This document shows positions 47,171-60,433 of a DNA stretch of 64,000 bases, piece by piece (position 1 is the stretch's first letter; each line of letters starts with the position of its first letter). The notes under the pieces are model-generated. The model did no database searches and was not told where the DNA came from. It saw nothing but the letters and a program-made list of their open reading frames with translations. The translations under genes and the position numbers were made by a program. Location of the stretch: the NCBI RefSeq assembly GCF_000143535.2, contig NC_037312.1, positions 868,001 to 932,000 on the forward strand. The letters run 5' to 3'. The DNA comes from Botrytis cinerea B05.10. Its lineage: Eukaryota; Ascomycota; Leotiomycetes; Helotiales; Sclerotiniaceae.

Positions 47171-48012
47171 ATGATAGATGGTACGATTTCTCCTCAAATC
47201 CCCATCAAAACACCATGCTTATATTCCGCTCTGTCTGAAAGTCCCGTCTACGCCGTTAGTCACCACCCCCCTCATATTCCCATCGAGAATCTAATAACCA
47301 ACCCTCAACCCCACAGTCTTTTTTCGGAGCCATGGGTTGCTGTTGTGCAATCGTGCTCTCCAACATCGGCGCCGCATATGGCATGGCCAAAAGTAGCATC
47401 GGAATCTCCGCAGTTAGTGTCATGCAACCACAGAACATGATTCGCAGTACACCCTCCTCCTTCTCCCTCTCCCTCTCCCTCCCTTCCCACACAGCCCTAA
47501 CTCCACCACAGACCTCCTCCCCATAATCCTCTCCTCCGTCCTCTCCATCTTCGGCCTGATAACCAGCATCCTCATCGCCTCTGCGCTCGTCGCTCCCTCG
47601 GCCCTCCACACGAATTTCCTGCATCTCGCCGCGGGTCTCTCGGTCGGACTCAGCTGTCTCGCGTCCGGCTTTAGCATTGGCGTGATTGGTGACGCGGGGG
47701 TGAGGGGCGCGGCTATGCAGCCGAAGATGTTTGTGGGGATGGCGCTGGTGTTGATTTTTGCGGAGGTGTTGGGTGAGTTTTCTTCTTCTTTGATATTAGG
47801 GAGGTTTGGGTAAGGAGAAGGAAGGAAGGAAGGAAGAACAGACCAATATTCGAATAAAGGAGAAGCGAAAAGAGCCAAAGAAAAGAATAACACCCCCCCC
47901 AAAAAATTAAAACTAACACAACCTCCCCCCAAAACCAGGTCTCTACGGTTTAATCGTCGCCCTACTAATGATCACCCAAGCAACAACCGGTGCTACCCAT
48001 TGTGGCCCATGA
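47171..48012 (+). CDS. V-type ATPase proteolipid subunit c-like
   Basis: Model: join(47171..47254, 47317..47446, 47512..47772, 47939..48012), 182 aa, four transmembrane helices. The proteolipid ring carries protons through the vacuolar ATPase V0 sector. Signature sequences are VYASFFGAMGC, GAAYGMAKSSIGI, LPIILSSVLSIFGLI, IGVIGDAGVRG, and LIFAEVLGLYGLIVAL with the essential proton-carrying glutamate at 156. GVRGAA and FAEVLG point to subunit c (Vma3) rather than c' (Vma11, GVRKY/FSEVLG). It departs from typical fungal c in CCCAIVLSNIGAAYG, in VMQPQNMIRN, in an extended N terminus of about 28 residues and in the tail TQATTGATHCGP, so it may be a divergent paralogue. The exact start is the least certain part. 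Confidence 0.85.
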
Positions 48013-48864
48013 TATCACGGAATGTAATTGGGAGGGCCAGTATCAGGTTTCAGAAGATGTAGCGATAGATAGATGAGTAGGGTAGAGTAGATGGATGGAA
48101 TGGATGGGATGTGATTGATCAGCCAAGCAATCGCATTACGAATCACAAACCAGAGATAGTAATCAACCACTATGTCGAACGACATGTAGGACAATCAATC
48201 TATGGAGAGGATAAGGGATTTACTTGTTTACTTTACTAATTACCATTTGACTTTAAAGTTTACCTACCTTACTACTTGATCACTCGTATCCAGCTATCCA
48301 TATAATACATATACATATATATATATATATACATAAACAATCCCTCCCTGCTGCCTTAAGTCCCTCTCTCAAACCCGAGGATGAGAGTAGAAAGTTCTCG
48401 CTGTTTTAATTACATTTATGTATACATATACATACCTACACACATTTCCAATGATTCACAAACACCACACTCATCCATCTACTGATATACTCATCTATTC
48501 CCGCAGAATAAGAATAAGAACAAAAACAATTACAGCAACCAGCCAATCAATAACATCAAAATGCAACAAGTTCCGACTTCAATACTTATTTATCATTCAT
48601 TGTCTCTATAATTTATGTAAAATATGTACCTCGCTAGACCTACCCAACCCCAACCACAACCACAACCTACTTATCTACCCACAGCACAAATAAGTAATTT
48701 TTAACCACCCACCGGTCCCAAATGCAAATAACCAACCAAGCCAAACGACCCATCTACAAAATTTCAAGTCCCGATGCATTTATTTATTTACCACAAAAGA
48801 AAAATTATGTATAGTTCCTCTCCTCTCCAAAAAGAAATGCACTATACTACATCTTTCTCTCTCT
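48013..48864. other. Convergent spacer between V-ATPase proteolipid and ABC transporter
   Basis: The 3' ends of two genes face each other. The stretch has GATA, TATA and CCAACC-type short repeats and no coding signal. Confidence 0.65.
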
Positions 48865-51800
48865 CTACTCGTCATCCACCAATCTCTTTGCCTCCCAAGC
48901 CTTCTTTGCTGCATCCATCAAACCCTCCAAATCCCCACTCGTCTCACACATCCCTCTAAAAATTGCATCTTTCCCTTCTTTCTTCAACAACTCATGTGGA
49001 TGAGCATATTCCACTACTTCTCCCTTATCCAATACCAACACCTTATCATAATCCACAATCGTTTGTAAACGATGAGCAATAGTGATAATCGTACTCTTGA
49101 GTTCCCTTATCGTTTCTTGGATCTTGGCGTCGGTGGTATAATCAATAGAAGCAGTAGCTTCATCCATCATGAGAACTTTAGGTTGTTTAAGTAACGCGCG
49201 AGCTAAACAAAGGAGTTGTCGTTGACCTTGTGAGAGATTATTTCCTGATTCTGTGACGGTGGAATTGAGGTTCAAGAAAATGTTTTTGTTGGTGGTTGTA
49301 GAGCCTGATAATGATTCAAGAGATGGTGGTCGCGAGACACCTGGTGTGGAAGGAGCTGTCGATGTTCCTACTGCTCCAATCAAATGAACCCTTCGTAAAG
49401 CGGTAAAGATATCTTCATCTGTAAAGAGGTTGAAAGGATCCAAATTACTTCGAATGGTACCTGTGAATAGCGTTGGATCTTGTGGTACAATGGTTATTCT
49501 CTCGCGAAGATCACGAAGACCAATAAGACCAACATCAACTTCATCAATCAAAATCTTTCCCTCCTCGGCCTCAAGACCACGGAATAGAGCAAGAGCAAGA
49601 GAACTCTTTCCTGCACCTGTACGACCAACGATACCAACCTTTTCCAAAGGTCGGATTTTGAAACTAACATTTCGTAATACAGGGTCCAAATCTTCCCTAT
49701 ATCTTGTGGTGTAATTAATGAATTCCACGGATCCTTGACTTGGCCAATTCTTAGCAGGCTCTGTTTCTTCAATATACTCTGCTGCTTCTTGCTCGACATC
49801 TAGATACTCCTTGATTCGCTCTACAGAGTTCATGTTCTGTTCATTCATAGAATAAAGTCGTACCATCCAAAGAACGTTCTCCGTAAAACTGATGGCATAA
49901 CTGAGGGAAAGACCAGCAGAACCAGCATCGATAGTACCGATACTACTAACAATAAATGCTCCTGCGAAGAATGCGACAAGGTCACCGACCAAGTCAATTC
50001 TGAATGATAACCATCGATTTGCTGCCCATAGATAAATAAATGGTCGACTGTGAGTGTTGATTCGTAACATGTTGTCTCGAACAAATCGTTTCTCGTCACC
50101 ATAAGCTCGGATAGTGGTAACTCCGTTGAGTGTCTCTCCGAATTGCTGGAACAATGGACTTCTTTGGATCGATTCAATTCTCTTCAAATCTCTTGATGAT
50201 CGTAAATAGAATTTGCCAACAAAGAAGTACATGGCACTGATGAATATACCTGCAATCAAGAAGCCAGGAGTGATAGCAGTGATCAAAGCGACTGTTACAA
50301 CAATGGCCAAGGCACATGACATAACTCCAATGGCGATAGGTGCGACTTCTTGATCAACAGCTTCCAAGTCCTTACTAAATCGATTCATAAGTTGACCTAA
50401 TGGAGTCGAATCAAAGAACTTAAATTTTGCTCGGGTGACAGCTTTCATCAAATTCTCGTGGATTCTCCAACTTGCCGTAAGAGAACCAAAGAAGAGCCAG
50501 AAATCTCTGAAGAGAGCAATTAACATGCATGCGATACCGATCAAAGCATAAACCCCGAGGTAGTATCCAACATCAACATCTGGAGCGAACTTGGCCACAA
50601 TCGAAGTCTTGTTGGGATCGAAATATGGTTGAACTTGAGATAACTTTGAGCTCGCCACTTGAATGGTAGAGATAGTATTGCCGATGTAACTGCTTGCGGA
50701 TAAATGGTATTTGGTTCGGACAGCTTCAACATCATATCTATAAATTCATTAACATCAGTCAATGATTGACAAGCGAACATTTTCTAACTTACTGATTTGC
50801 CCATTGCTTAATCCATATATTGGCCCCGAGAGCGCCAACTTGTTGGACTCCAAAAACCATGACAGCGAGAACCCAGAACCACCAAGGGCCCATGGCTCTC
50901 AAATACAATACGAGGACTCTCCATTTGACACCACCCTCTGCCTTTGTTTCGGTCATGGCATTTTTCTTTTCCTTGGATTTCTTTGCCTTTGGTTTTGCCT
51001 TTGCATCATCCGGCTTGCCATTTGCAGGTTGGTCTTCAATAAGAGTCTCATTGCTCTCCTCGCCGATGCTAGAAGGAACTCGAGATGGGATCCGTGAGTG
51101 AAGAGCAGAGGCAGGGTGTGATTTGGTGATTTCCTCTCCTAATTTCCCTGAAGCTATAACCTTATCTGCGGATCCTTGTTCAGTAATCCTACCATTCTCG
51201 AGACAAACAACATATCGAGAGTGAGGAACACAGAGAGATAAGTTATGCGTGACTAAGATGCATGTACGATCAAGCATCAATGGTCCTCGAATACAGTTAT
51301 CGAATATCCACTTGGCAGTGTGTGAATCCACAGCACTCAAACAATCATCGAGGAGTACATGTTTAGAGTTAGAGTAGAGAGCTCTTGCGAGGGAGATACG
51401 TTGCTTTTGGCCTCCAGAAAGACTAATGCCCTTTTCACCAACAAGTGTTTCATCGCCATCATCTAGAATGTCTAGATCACGTTCTAAAGCGCAAGCAATA
51501 ATTACATTTCTGTATCTCTGTTCGTCCAGTGGAGCAGCAAACAAGATGTTTTCCTTGATATTAGCATTTACGAGCCATGGTTGTTGAGCGCAATAAGCGA
51601 CGGTTTCGGTGAGACCAGTTTCGGGGTCTGGTCGGACATCTTCACGACTGGAAGCGCCAGGTAAGAATACCTTTCCTTTGATTAGAGCCATCTCGCCGAG
51701 AAGAGCCATCAGGAGAGACGTCTTTCCGGATCCAGTAGGTCCAGCAATGATGTTCAAATGACCAATTTCGAATTTGACGTTCAAATCCATCATTCGGAAT

Positions 51801-53956
51801 GCGGTTGAGATATCATCGTCAGAGAAAACTTCTTTGCCACCCCAGGATAAAGTAGCATCCTTAAATCCGATCATTTGATTGCCATCCTCATCCAAGTTAT
51901 CGTGTGAGAGCTGATCGTACTTTTCAGTCTCGTCTTCATTCAAGAATTCCTCGACTCGATTGATTGATACTTGACTTTCCTGAACATGAGCTATCATGTC
52001 GCCTAATTGATCCAGAGGAACGCGAAGAATGTTAAAGAGTGAGATGGCTGTGAATGCGATGGAAGGATAAAGCGGTTTCTTCTCTCCAACTGTATAATAG
52101 AGAAATGAGAAGAAAGTAATAACTACCGGAACTGTGTTCCACACAGCAACAGCGAAAGCCCAGATGATATACTTTAAGCGTAATGCTTTCAACTCATCAG
52201 CTCGCTTATCGTTAACAATATCAGTGAAGCGCTTTTCCCACGCAAAGTATTTGATGATACGAATGTTTTCTAGGACTTCATTGGTAGTATGGATTCTTTT
52301 ATCGGTAGCTGCCATGATTTTCTTCTGGGCAGCTCCAAAGCCACGAGCGAACCCAATATTCACAGGGAGTAGAATAGCCATGACAACGAGACCTGGAATA
52401 CTACTCTTTCCGAGGATACGATAGAGAAGGTACACAGCTACAATCAATTGGGTTGGAGCAGCAGCAAAGAGGAAGTGAAGATACGCAGTGACTTCGCTGA
52501 CTTTGAAAGAATCAACAGACATGAGATTTATGATGGTACCAACATTAGCTTGCTCGTCTGTCTTCTTTCCAGTTCCAGTTGCGGTAGTTGGTGGAGCCTG
52601 TGCGTCATTAGAAGTTTGCTCACCCTTCTTCTTTCCAAGTACTCTTCGCCACCAGCTAGGCTTCTCGTCATTCTTAGGATCTTTCTTTGCGCCAAGAACA
52701 GAGTCACTTCCTGATGCAGCCTTTCTTCTTAATGCTTTGGCGTAGATTTCACCAATGATAATTGCCCTGAGTCTTATACAGATCTTGCGGCCAATCCAAA
52801 GGGCTTGTTGATCCGCTAGCGAACGAAGAATATCTGTAAAGGCAAGAAGAATGACGTACAGCCAGATTACATTGCGAGGCGCCGAGTCTGGATCTTCTAT
52901 GTATTCGAGAATAGCTTTCAACAGTAATGTAGGTGCAAAGTTGAAAAGTCCAGAAAAGACGGCATAAGCACACTGTATAGTAAGAAGACCTCTGAAGTAG
53001 CGCATCAAGTGCCATACCAAGGCAGATGTCTTTTTGAGTAGTCTATAGTCTGCCAAAACAGCTGCCGCTTTGTCCTTTGGCATGAGATTCCATACATCTG
53101 CGATTTCGAAGGTGTTGATATAGCCGTGCCAAACAATAGAATCTACCCATGCGAAGGTAGCAATGGAAAACAAGCTGGCCAATGGCTCTTTTGAAGGTTG
53201 GATGTCTCCCTCCCACTCCAAAACCACAGCCTTATTACCCTTGCGTGTAGTTATCGCGAGTCCGAAAAGGAACGAAGCGAGGACGAAATCCGAGATGACA
53301 AGTGCCTGGCTGACCCTGGAACGTGGATGGATGATCGCGGAGCGGAATATAATCAACGAAAAGAGCCATTGTGCAGTGTACAAGGCAGCCGTATGATTCC
53401 AAATCTTTGGGATTCTCCACCGCGTATGGGAGAAAGCAAATCTCAAACTTGCAAGTATCAAGATATAGGTCCAGGTGAAGATTCCAGCAGTGGCGGCCAC
53501 AACCCCCTTTGAACCATATGCGCCAAGTACGAAAATTGCAATCTGGATACCAAGCTCAATTGTGATCGCAATGAGTTCAATGACCGTCAAGGTGTTCTGT
53601 CCTCTGGGACTATCAATGGCAGCAACCGATCCTTGGGTCGTCGTTTTGGTCAACACCAGTCGCCCACCGCCATTTATCGTCAACCCCTCATCTTCATCGT
53701 CGACAGCGTGCTCGTTTCCATTTGCCGTTGCCTCCCCATTATGATGGCTGAATCCATTGCCACTTATCGTTGTACGGTCGATTGATCCCGTTCGAAGTGG
53801 TTGATACTTGTGTTTCTGTTTTAACTTCACCTTCCGGCGGACCGCAGATATTATCAGGATGAGGAACGAGAGACCGATGACTATTAACGGGAACAGCACT
53901 TTCAGATAACTTTTTGCGGTTAGCATTCGGCCCAGCAGTCGACTGATTGCTTCCAC
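48865..53956 (-). CDS. ABCC (MRP)-type ABC transporter
   Basis: Model: complement(join(48865..50737, 50793..53956)), 1678 aa, one 55-nt intron. It is a full-length ATP-driven exporter with order TMD0-like helices, TMD1, NBD1, TMD2, NBD2. NBD1 has Walker A GPTGSGKTSLL near 738, signature LSGGQKQRISLARAL near 845 and Walker B HVLLDDCLSAVDSHT, where an Asp replaces the usual catalytic Glu. NBD2 has Walker A GRTGAGKSSLALAL near 1426, signature LSQGQRQLLCLARALL near 1555 and Walker B VLMMDEATASID with the Glu. The degenerate NBD1 and intact NBD2 are the ABCC pattern. A charged Lys/Glu-rich linker (PKAKKSKEKKNA) lies between halves. Vacuolar or plasma-membrane export of conjugates, drugs or bile-acid-like anions is inferred; the substrate cannot be told. 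Confidence 0.95.
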
Positions 53957-56900
53957 TTACTCTCTCTGTATGCAGTTTGTGAAATCATCGATTTGCCATA
54001 TCGGCCCACTGCATTTGCCCAACATGATTATTGGCTGTGAGTAGTAGGATGGCGATTGAAACGTCTTGCACGTATTATGTGGAGGTAGTCTCAACGTCTC
54101 ATTGAATTGGCTAAGAAGATAAGATAATAATTATTTCCTGCTTACAAACAATGACCTCGATGCGAGAAAACCAAAAGAGGAGAAGAAATTAAAGCGAGCG
54201 CATAAAGCTGTAGTATATAATGGGCGCAGAAGAAGCAGAAGAAGCAGGCCAAAAGAAGACAGGAAAGAAGCACCCAGCACCCAGATAGTTCGCCACCAGT
54301 TCTCTGAGCAAATATATATGTTGGGGAATCTATCTATATACGCAGCGGTTGTGGTGGAAGAGAGAGAGAATGCAGTTGTATGTATGTTGTGGCAGGATGA
54401 AAGATGGGAGTGGGAGGGCTGGGGAAGATGGGATGCTAGAAGAGCTTTGTGATTTGTGATGGCGGAAAAGGGATAACGCTGACTGATTGCATACCTCTCC
54501 TTGTGCGTGTACCGTACCGTGTATGTACTGTGGATGGATGGATGATATTTTACTTTTCTCTGCAAAAAGAGTTTAAAGTCTGCACTGCGGTATCTATTGT
54601 GTTTAACCGCATACCCTCGAGCCACCCAAACTCTTTTCGGTCCCACTGCGATGATATTGCCCCACTTGGCGAGGTTGTCGGTTGTCTCTTAATAGCATGA
54701 AGTCGAAGTTTGGCCAGAATAGTCGTCGTCGTAGAGTACATTCATCGTACTGATAAACATGCTAATTCTGTCTTCCGAAACCAATCCGCAACAGATGGTG
54801 CTCTACAGGTATAATCACACCTCCCTCGCTCAATACATCCATCCCTGGTGCACACACACATACATACATTTGTCCCTAGCACACACGTTCGCCTGTCCCT
54901 GGCTCGCCTAGGTAGGCCTACTCCATGATGCTGGAAAGGTTAACGTCTCAACGGGAACACAGCAGGGAACTTCTTTGAACGTTGAATGCGTCTTAGATTG
55001 AAACATCAAAACATTCATTTTGTTGCTATGGTATTGCAATTACCCTCGTCACCATTGGTATACATCGTGCGGATACTTTGGCCAAGGTCTATATTAAAAG
55101 AGAGATTCCATGGATATTTCCTGGAGGGAGATGCCAAATTCTCTACTCGGCAGCCAGTCATCAATCAATTGACCCGGACATCGGCATTAGTTCTCTTATC
55201 CTAGGACGCGACGATGCCTACCTGGCAATTCTAGAACAACCCAACCTTACCCCGCGAAGGATTTGGCTGGATTACTTCTTGCTTCTTTCTCACTTCGTGC
55301 TGGGAACAGATGAACTTCACGCTTTCTCTCGTCTCGAGATCAAAACATCAACTTCTACAACCGATTGATTGATCAATTGATTCAAAAGCTGTGCTCCGGA
55401 CTCCGTACTTTGTGCATACTTCGTACAGTGTCCCCCCTAGGACCCATCTTGAGACCCTCATTGCTGTCAACGGTTCCTGACTACTCCGTGTAGCACCCCT
55501 TCATTCCTGCACCACTCTTCCATCTCCACACTTTCATCCACACCGCCATCACTCATCGGAACGAAGCCCCCCAAGACGTCTGATACAGAATTCTTCTGGC
55601 CGACCCTATTGAGGAAGGTGGTCATAAATAGCAGCCGCTTCTTCCACCCTAGTGGACACGATGCTCGCCATCAGGAATCTAATTTTGCCTTCATTACTTG
55701 CACAACCCAAACACCGATTGAACAAATCCGTTCGTTATCTGATTCGTCCAAAAATCATCCTTATCTGTACATGACGGAAAGCCATGTGCGATAACGGCTC
55801 TGACTCAAATGTCAAAACTGCCCGATGCCACGCTCTGTATACCTAGGTAGGTAACAGAAAATGCCGACTTTGTGGCTTTTCATGGTGTCACCTGCTCTCG
55901 CTCGCGAGATTGATCCTTCCGAAGCTATGCATGATGGCACTTGTAGAAGGCGGTTCTTTATTAAGCCTGCACGTTCATTGGACAGTCGATGTATTTGAGG
56001 TTTGATACTTGACTTGTCATAGATAGCCACCTTGAAGAGGAAAATAAATCCTCACACCTTGGACTCAATTCATCTTAAGCCGTTAATAGAGATCATTAAC
56101 GATGGAGATGATGGAAGCCTAGTAAGTTTACTAGATACTTCAAAAGTTACTGGATCTTGGCAGATGGCTGGTCCGAAATAGTCTCTGACTCACACAATCA
56201 TTCTCTCATCCTAGAGGATGTAAAATCATATCATGTCATACCATCCATCATCTCTTCATAATTCTGTTCATTCCCCAGCCCAGTTTAATGCAGAGCTCAC
56301 CAGATTATCAATCAGCTGAGATAACTTGAGCCCGTTCCGAGAGTGGGAAGTGAGAAGCCGAGCCGGCAAGTCGAAAAGTTGGCAATGCTCTCACGACTTC
56401 CGAATAGTGCTCTTTTCGATGATACATTCCACGCCATCTTTTAGATTGCCATACTTTTGCACTCATGTCTCACATCCCATCTCATCTTTTGTTTCCTTCC
56501 GTTGACCCATTTCTGTTCGAAACAGCAAAAAAATCTCAGCATTCTATATCTCCTTGAGCAATTTTCCTTGCCGTCCAAACTTTCCGAATGTCACAATGCA
56601 TCTCAAAACACCCTATCATATTTTCCGACATGATCTGTCAAGCGAGCTGCTGCGAGTGATCCACGACACGTCTTACAGTCTGAAACTACACTTTTGAGCA
56701 TTCATCATACACGGTGCACCTCAATGACTGTGTACGCAACTTGGAATTCGCTCTGGAAATATTGCCACACACATGATCAATCACAGCTACTGATGTAACA
56801 TCCGCAATTCTATCAACATTACCTTGATATCACATCCGACATTCACCAGATGATTTTTGGATTTCTCAAAGGCGTATAGATCCTAGATTTACGGAACAAA

Positions 56901-57875
56901 TCGCACCTGAAAAGGACATTGCTGTGTAGACGAATGAACCTCGCAGCCTTGAGAACAACTCACATCATGATTCGCATGTGTTGTGAAGATGGTTCAAGAA
57001 GGAAATGAAGGGTCTATAGCACGAATGCTAGTAGGTAGGGCCACTCAAGTCTTCCACGATATCGATTCCAAGAAGGCAAGAAAAAATCACCATGACAACC
57101 TCAATCTGAATTTTTGCAATAGCAGTTGTATGCGCACATGCGAAAATCCATGTTCCATATTACCAAGCATATGCAAAACTGACGACGTGCTAGGAATGTA
57201 CATACAGCGCACCCGCATAGACCGACAGTATAGACCTTTGTCATTACCGCCCATTTTAATGCTAGCCCAACTCCAACCAAGGATAACCATACTTCTACCC
57301 CATCCAGCAACACAATCTCAAAACAATCTGAACAATCATCTCAAAACAGATCACCAATCGAACGCTTCTATATCCCACAAACCGCATTGCAATCTTATGC
57401 TTACCAGCCCAGCCCGGCCCAACCCATTCCAGAATACTCATCTCTTTTCCACCCTCTTTCAATTCCATTTCTACAGATTCCCCTTCCCCCCCATTGGATG
57501 ATAGTCCCCTCCAATTCTCCACCAGCACTCCCACCACTACCCCTCAGCCCTCCAAATAGCAAATGTAATCTACAATCTAGCCGAATTACTCTCCTTGGGC
57601 CTCTAGCGAACAGCACGACACAACAAGATCATTTACCTCATCCTTTATAAAAGATACCAAATACCATACCATCCAAACTTACCCAAACCACAGCAGCACT
57701 AAACCCTACAGAACTAAACTTACCTATCCCTTATTTCCATCTCCCATCTCAATTCTACAATTCCTCGAGTCCTCAACTCCTCAACTCCTCAACCCGAATT
57801 TTCATCACCGTCCCAAGATTATCTACATCACATCTCCATTCAACATCTCCTTACTAATCACCAAACACCAAACAC

Positions 57876-57898
57876 CACACACACACACACACACACAC
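57876..57898. repeat. (CA)n dinucleotide repeat
   Basis: Eleven perfect CA units in C/A-rich sequence. Confidence 0.85.
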
Positions 57899-58068
57899 CA
57901 AAGAAACCCAAAGTTTCAGATCTTTGGCAAAAGTTTATTTTGTCTTTAGCTATCTTCTATCCCCTATCCTCTATAAACTCTACACACCCCATCACTCCAC
58001 ACGCATACACACATAAACTTTATAACTTTACAACTTTATATAGTTAGTTGACTGACTGAATTACTATA

Positions 58069-58132
58069 TACATACATACATACATACATACATACATACA
58101 TACATACATACATACATACATACATACATACA
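58069..58132. repeat. (CATA)n tetranucleotide microsatellite, about 16 copies
   Basis: Sixty-four bases of perfect CATA/TACA repeat, followed by CACACA. It is likely to vary in length between strains. Confidence 0.95.
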
Positions 58133-58834
58133 CACAGGCCCTCTTTCCTCTTTCCCCTTTTCATAAAGCTCTAAAATTCGGAAGCTTCATTTCATACCGA
58201 ACTTCCCTACCGAGCCTAGCTACCCTATCCCTATTCCCTCAAAGATCCAACTACTACCTAACCTAACCCAAAAGACTATAATTAACTATCCGATCAATTA
58301 TCTAACCAACTTTATGTACCTACCTCCCTGTCTACCGATGTAATAATCGCTGACCAAGCAAACGGTGATCCACAAATATTGTCTTTGATTCTTGATGCTT
58401 CGAAGAAGTGTTGGGCTGTAAAGCTATTGGTATGTGATAATTACAGTACAATTCCTACCACAGTACACTTGACATACAATATCCATACAATTATAATCAA
58501 TCACAATGCCAACCAGCTCTTTATCAAACATTTCTTTACAAATTGTACAATAAGTGCCTGCTTTTTATATCTCATGCTACCATCAGAATTCATGCAATGC
58601 AGTCCCAAAAAGTACACCCATCCCCATCCCCAACCTATCCGCACCTATTGTTACATTACACAAAGATCATAGTCAGTATGTAGATAAAATGATATTTTCT
58701 CTTTCATCTACACATCTTTGATCTTCGAAACCCGTCCCAATTTTCCTAACAACCACCAATCCTAAATCATTTGCTTTTCTTTTATGTAATTAAGCATACA
58801 AGAAGAAATTTGAAAGGTATGAAAAGGGATTTCC

Positions 58835-60433
58835 CTATCCCATGATCATGCCCTTCATACCGGCCATATCACCCTCCTTTGCGGCGATCTCAAAGTATCC
58901 GTAGATAATACTGCAAAGTTGTTAGTCATTTGTATTTTATAACATTGGAATTGGTTTACTTACGTGACAGCCAACAAAATACCAGTACCAGAGCCAAGAG
59001 CTCCCATCAAATCACTACCAACTGAGAGGGCACCGATACAAGCACCACCGAATGCGGCAGCAGTAGGAATAATGCGCTTCAACTCCTTGTACATGCTTTG
59101 TTCTCTGTGACCAGCCATGACGAGTCCTTGATCCTTGAGTTGCTTAGCAACGTCTCTTGGGCCGGAACCGGAAACCTCAATCCAAGTCTTGGAGAAGATG
59201 GCACATGCGACAAGCATGTAAACAATGTAGACGGCAGTGTGGATTGGGTCGAGAAGAGCGTCGGTGAAGTTCAAAGGTGGGGACATGTAGTATGCGATAC
59301 CGGAAGTAGCGAAAAGTTGTGCTGAACCCTCCTTTGCCTCCCAAACACCGAAAAGTTGAACAAGCAAGTTCTCAGAAAAGCGAGAGTACAACATCTGGGA
59401 GATAAGGAAGACGTTGGAAGAGAGGGCAGATTGAAGCATAATTGGCATGTTGGAGGTGTAGAAAAGACGAACTGGGTAAGAACCACGAGCACCACGTTGG
59501 CGGGAAGATTTGACTGGGATCTCAACGCGGAAACCTTGGAGGTAGATAACAGTTGCGAAAACGACGATAGTAGCCAAAAGGTTCATGATGTTAGGGAGTT
59601 GTTGTCTATAGAAAGCCTCTTGGAGAGCACGTTGCTTGTTTGGCCATGTCAAAAGCAAGTGGAAAAGTGCAATAACAGCACCTTCGAATTCTGGGCCACG
59701 ACCGGTGTTGATGGTAGTGGGAGAGAATGCTTTCCAGATGATAGACTCGCAGATGTTGGTAGCAATGAAGAGAGAGATACCACTTCCAAGACCGTATCCC
59801 TTTTGGAGAAGCTCATCGAGGAGAATGACAATCAAACCAGCAACAACCAATTGAAGGATGAGAAGGCAGACGACACCAGCACCAAGATCAGATGGTTGAC
59901 CGTACAATCCAGTGAAGACATAAACGGTAGCTTGACCCATTGACAAGATAATAGCGAAGAGCTTTTGCGCGGTTTGATACAACTCGCGATCAGCCTTTAA
60001 GTCAAGATCAACATCAATCAAATGGGTACCAGCAAGAAGTTGGAAAACCATTCCGGACGAGATAATTGGCGTAATACCCAATTCCATCAGGGTACCTCTG
60101 TTACTTGCCAACATCATTCTCAACCAGTATAAAGGATCGGAGGTATCTGAGGACACAATGCCATACAATGGCATTTGGCTCATAACCAAGAATATCAATA
60201 ATGTCAAACCCGTCCACATCAACTTTTGGTTGAATGGGACCTTTGTCTCGGGTTGCTGAACCTCAGGGAGGAACGGCGAGAAGGGTTTGATGAGATCGAG
60301 GAATCGAACTATAAGGATACATTGTCAGTAATTTGCAATTGATTGTGGGAAGAAATGTAAAGTTTTAGAAGCTCATCCACACTTATGACGATGAGCTGCG
60401 AAGGAATAAAAGATATAACTTACGGCCACTCAT
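58835..60433 (-). CDS. SEC61: Sec61 translocon subunit alpha
   Basis: Model: complement(join(58835..58910, 58964..60308, 60424..60433)), 476 aa, the usual length for Sec61-alpha. It is the ten-helix channel of the ER membrane through which secretory and membrane proteins pass. The first exon is only 10 nt (MSG plus one base) and joins to [17 protein letters not shown]. Typical sequences follow: QMPLYGI, then [20 protein letters not shown] at the plug and pore region, [16 protein letters not shown], and the cytosolic loop [19 protein letters not shown] that contacts the ribosome. The last exon encodes [21 protein letters not shown]. The short first exon makes the true N terminus easy to miss. 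Confidence 0.97.

Larger units (their letters stand above)
53957..58834. other. Long spacer between ABC transporter 5' end and SEC61 3' end
   Basis: About 4.9 kb without a supportable gene. The first several hundred bases are the transporter promoter. Frames at 54131-54646, 55078-55368, 56983-57501 and 57387-57650 lack domain signals. From 57600 the plus strand is C/A-rich with tandem repeats, ending in the CA tract at 57876-57898 and the CATA tract at 58069-58132. Confidence 0.5.

Noticed and set aside
47420..47932. 170-codon minus-strand open frame over the V-ATPase proteolipid
   Set aside because: It is antisense to conserved exons and crosses simple-sequence introns; the translation is low complexity.
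54131..54646. 171-codon minus-strand frame upstream of the ABC transporter
   Set aside because: It is Ser/Leu-rich without a domain, lies in the expected promoter region and includes tandem-repeat-derived sequence.
55078..55368. 96-codon plus-strand frame in the 54-58 kb spacer
   Set aside because: No recognisable domain, no supporting neighbouring exons and no start context that stands out.
56983..57501. 172-codon plus-strand frame
   Set aside because: Composition turns to repeat-like Pro/Ser/His-rich sequence and no family is recognised; overlapping frames exist on both strands.
59356..59943. 195-codon plus-strand open frame inside SEC61
   Set aside because: It lies wholly antisense to a strongly supported Sec61 exon, has no domain, and is explained by codon composition of that exon.
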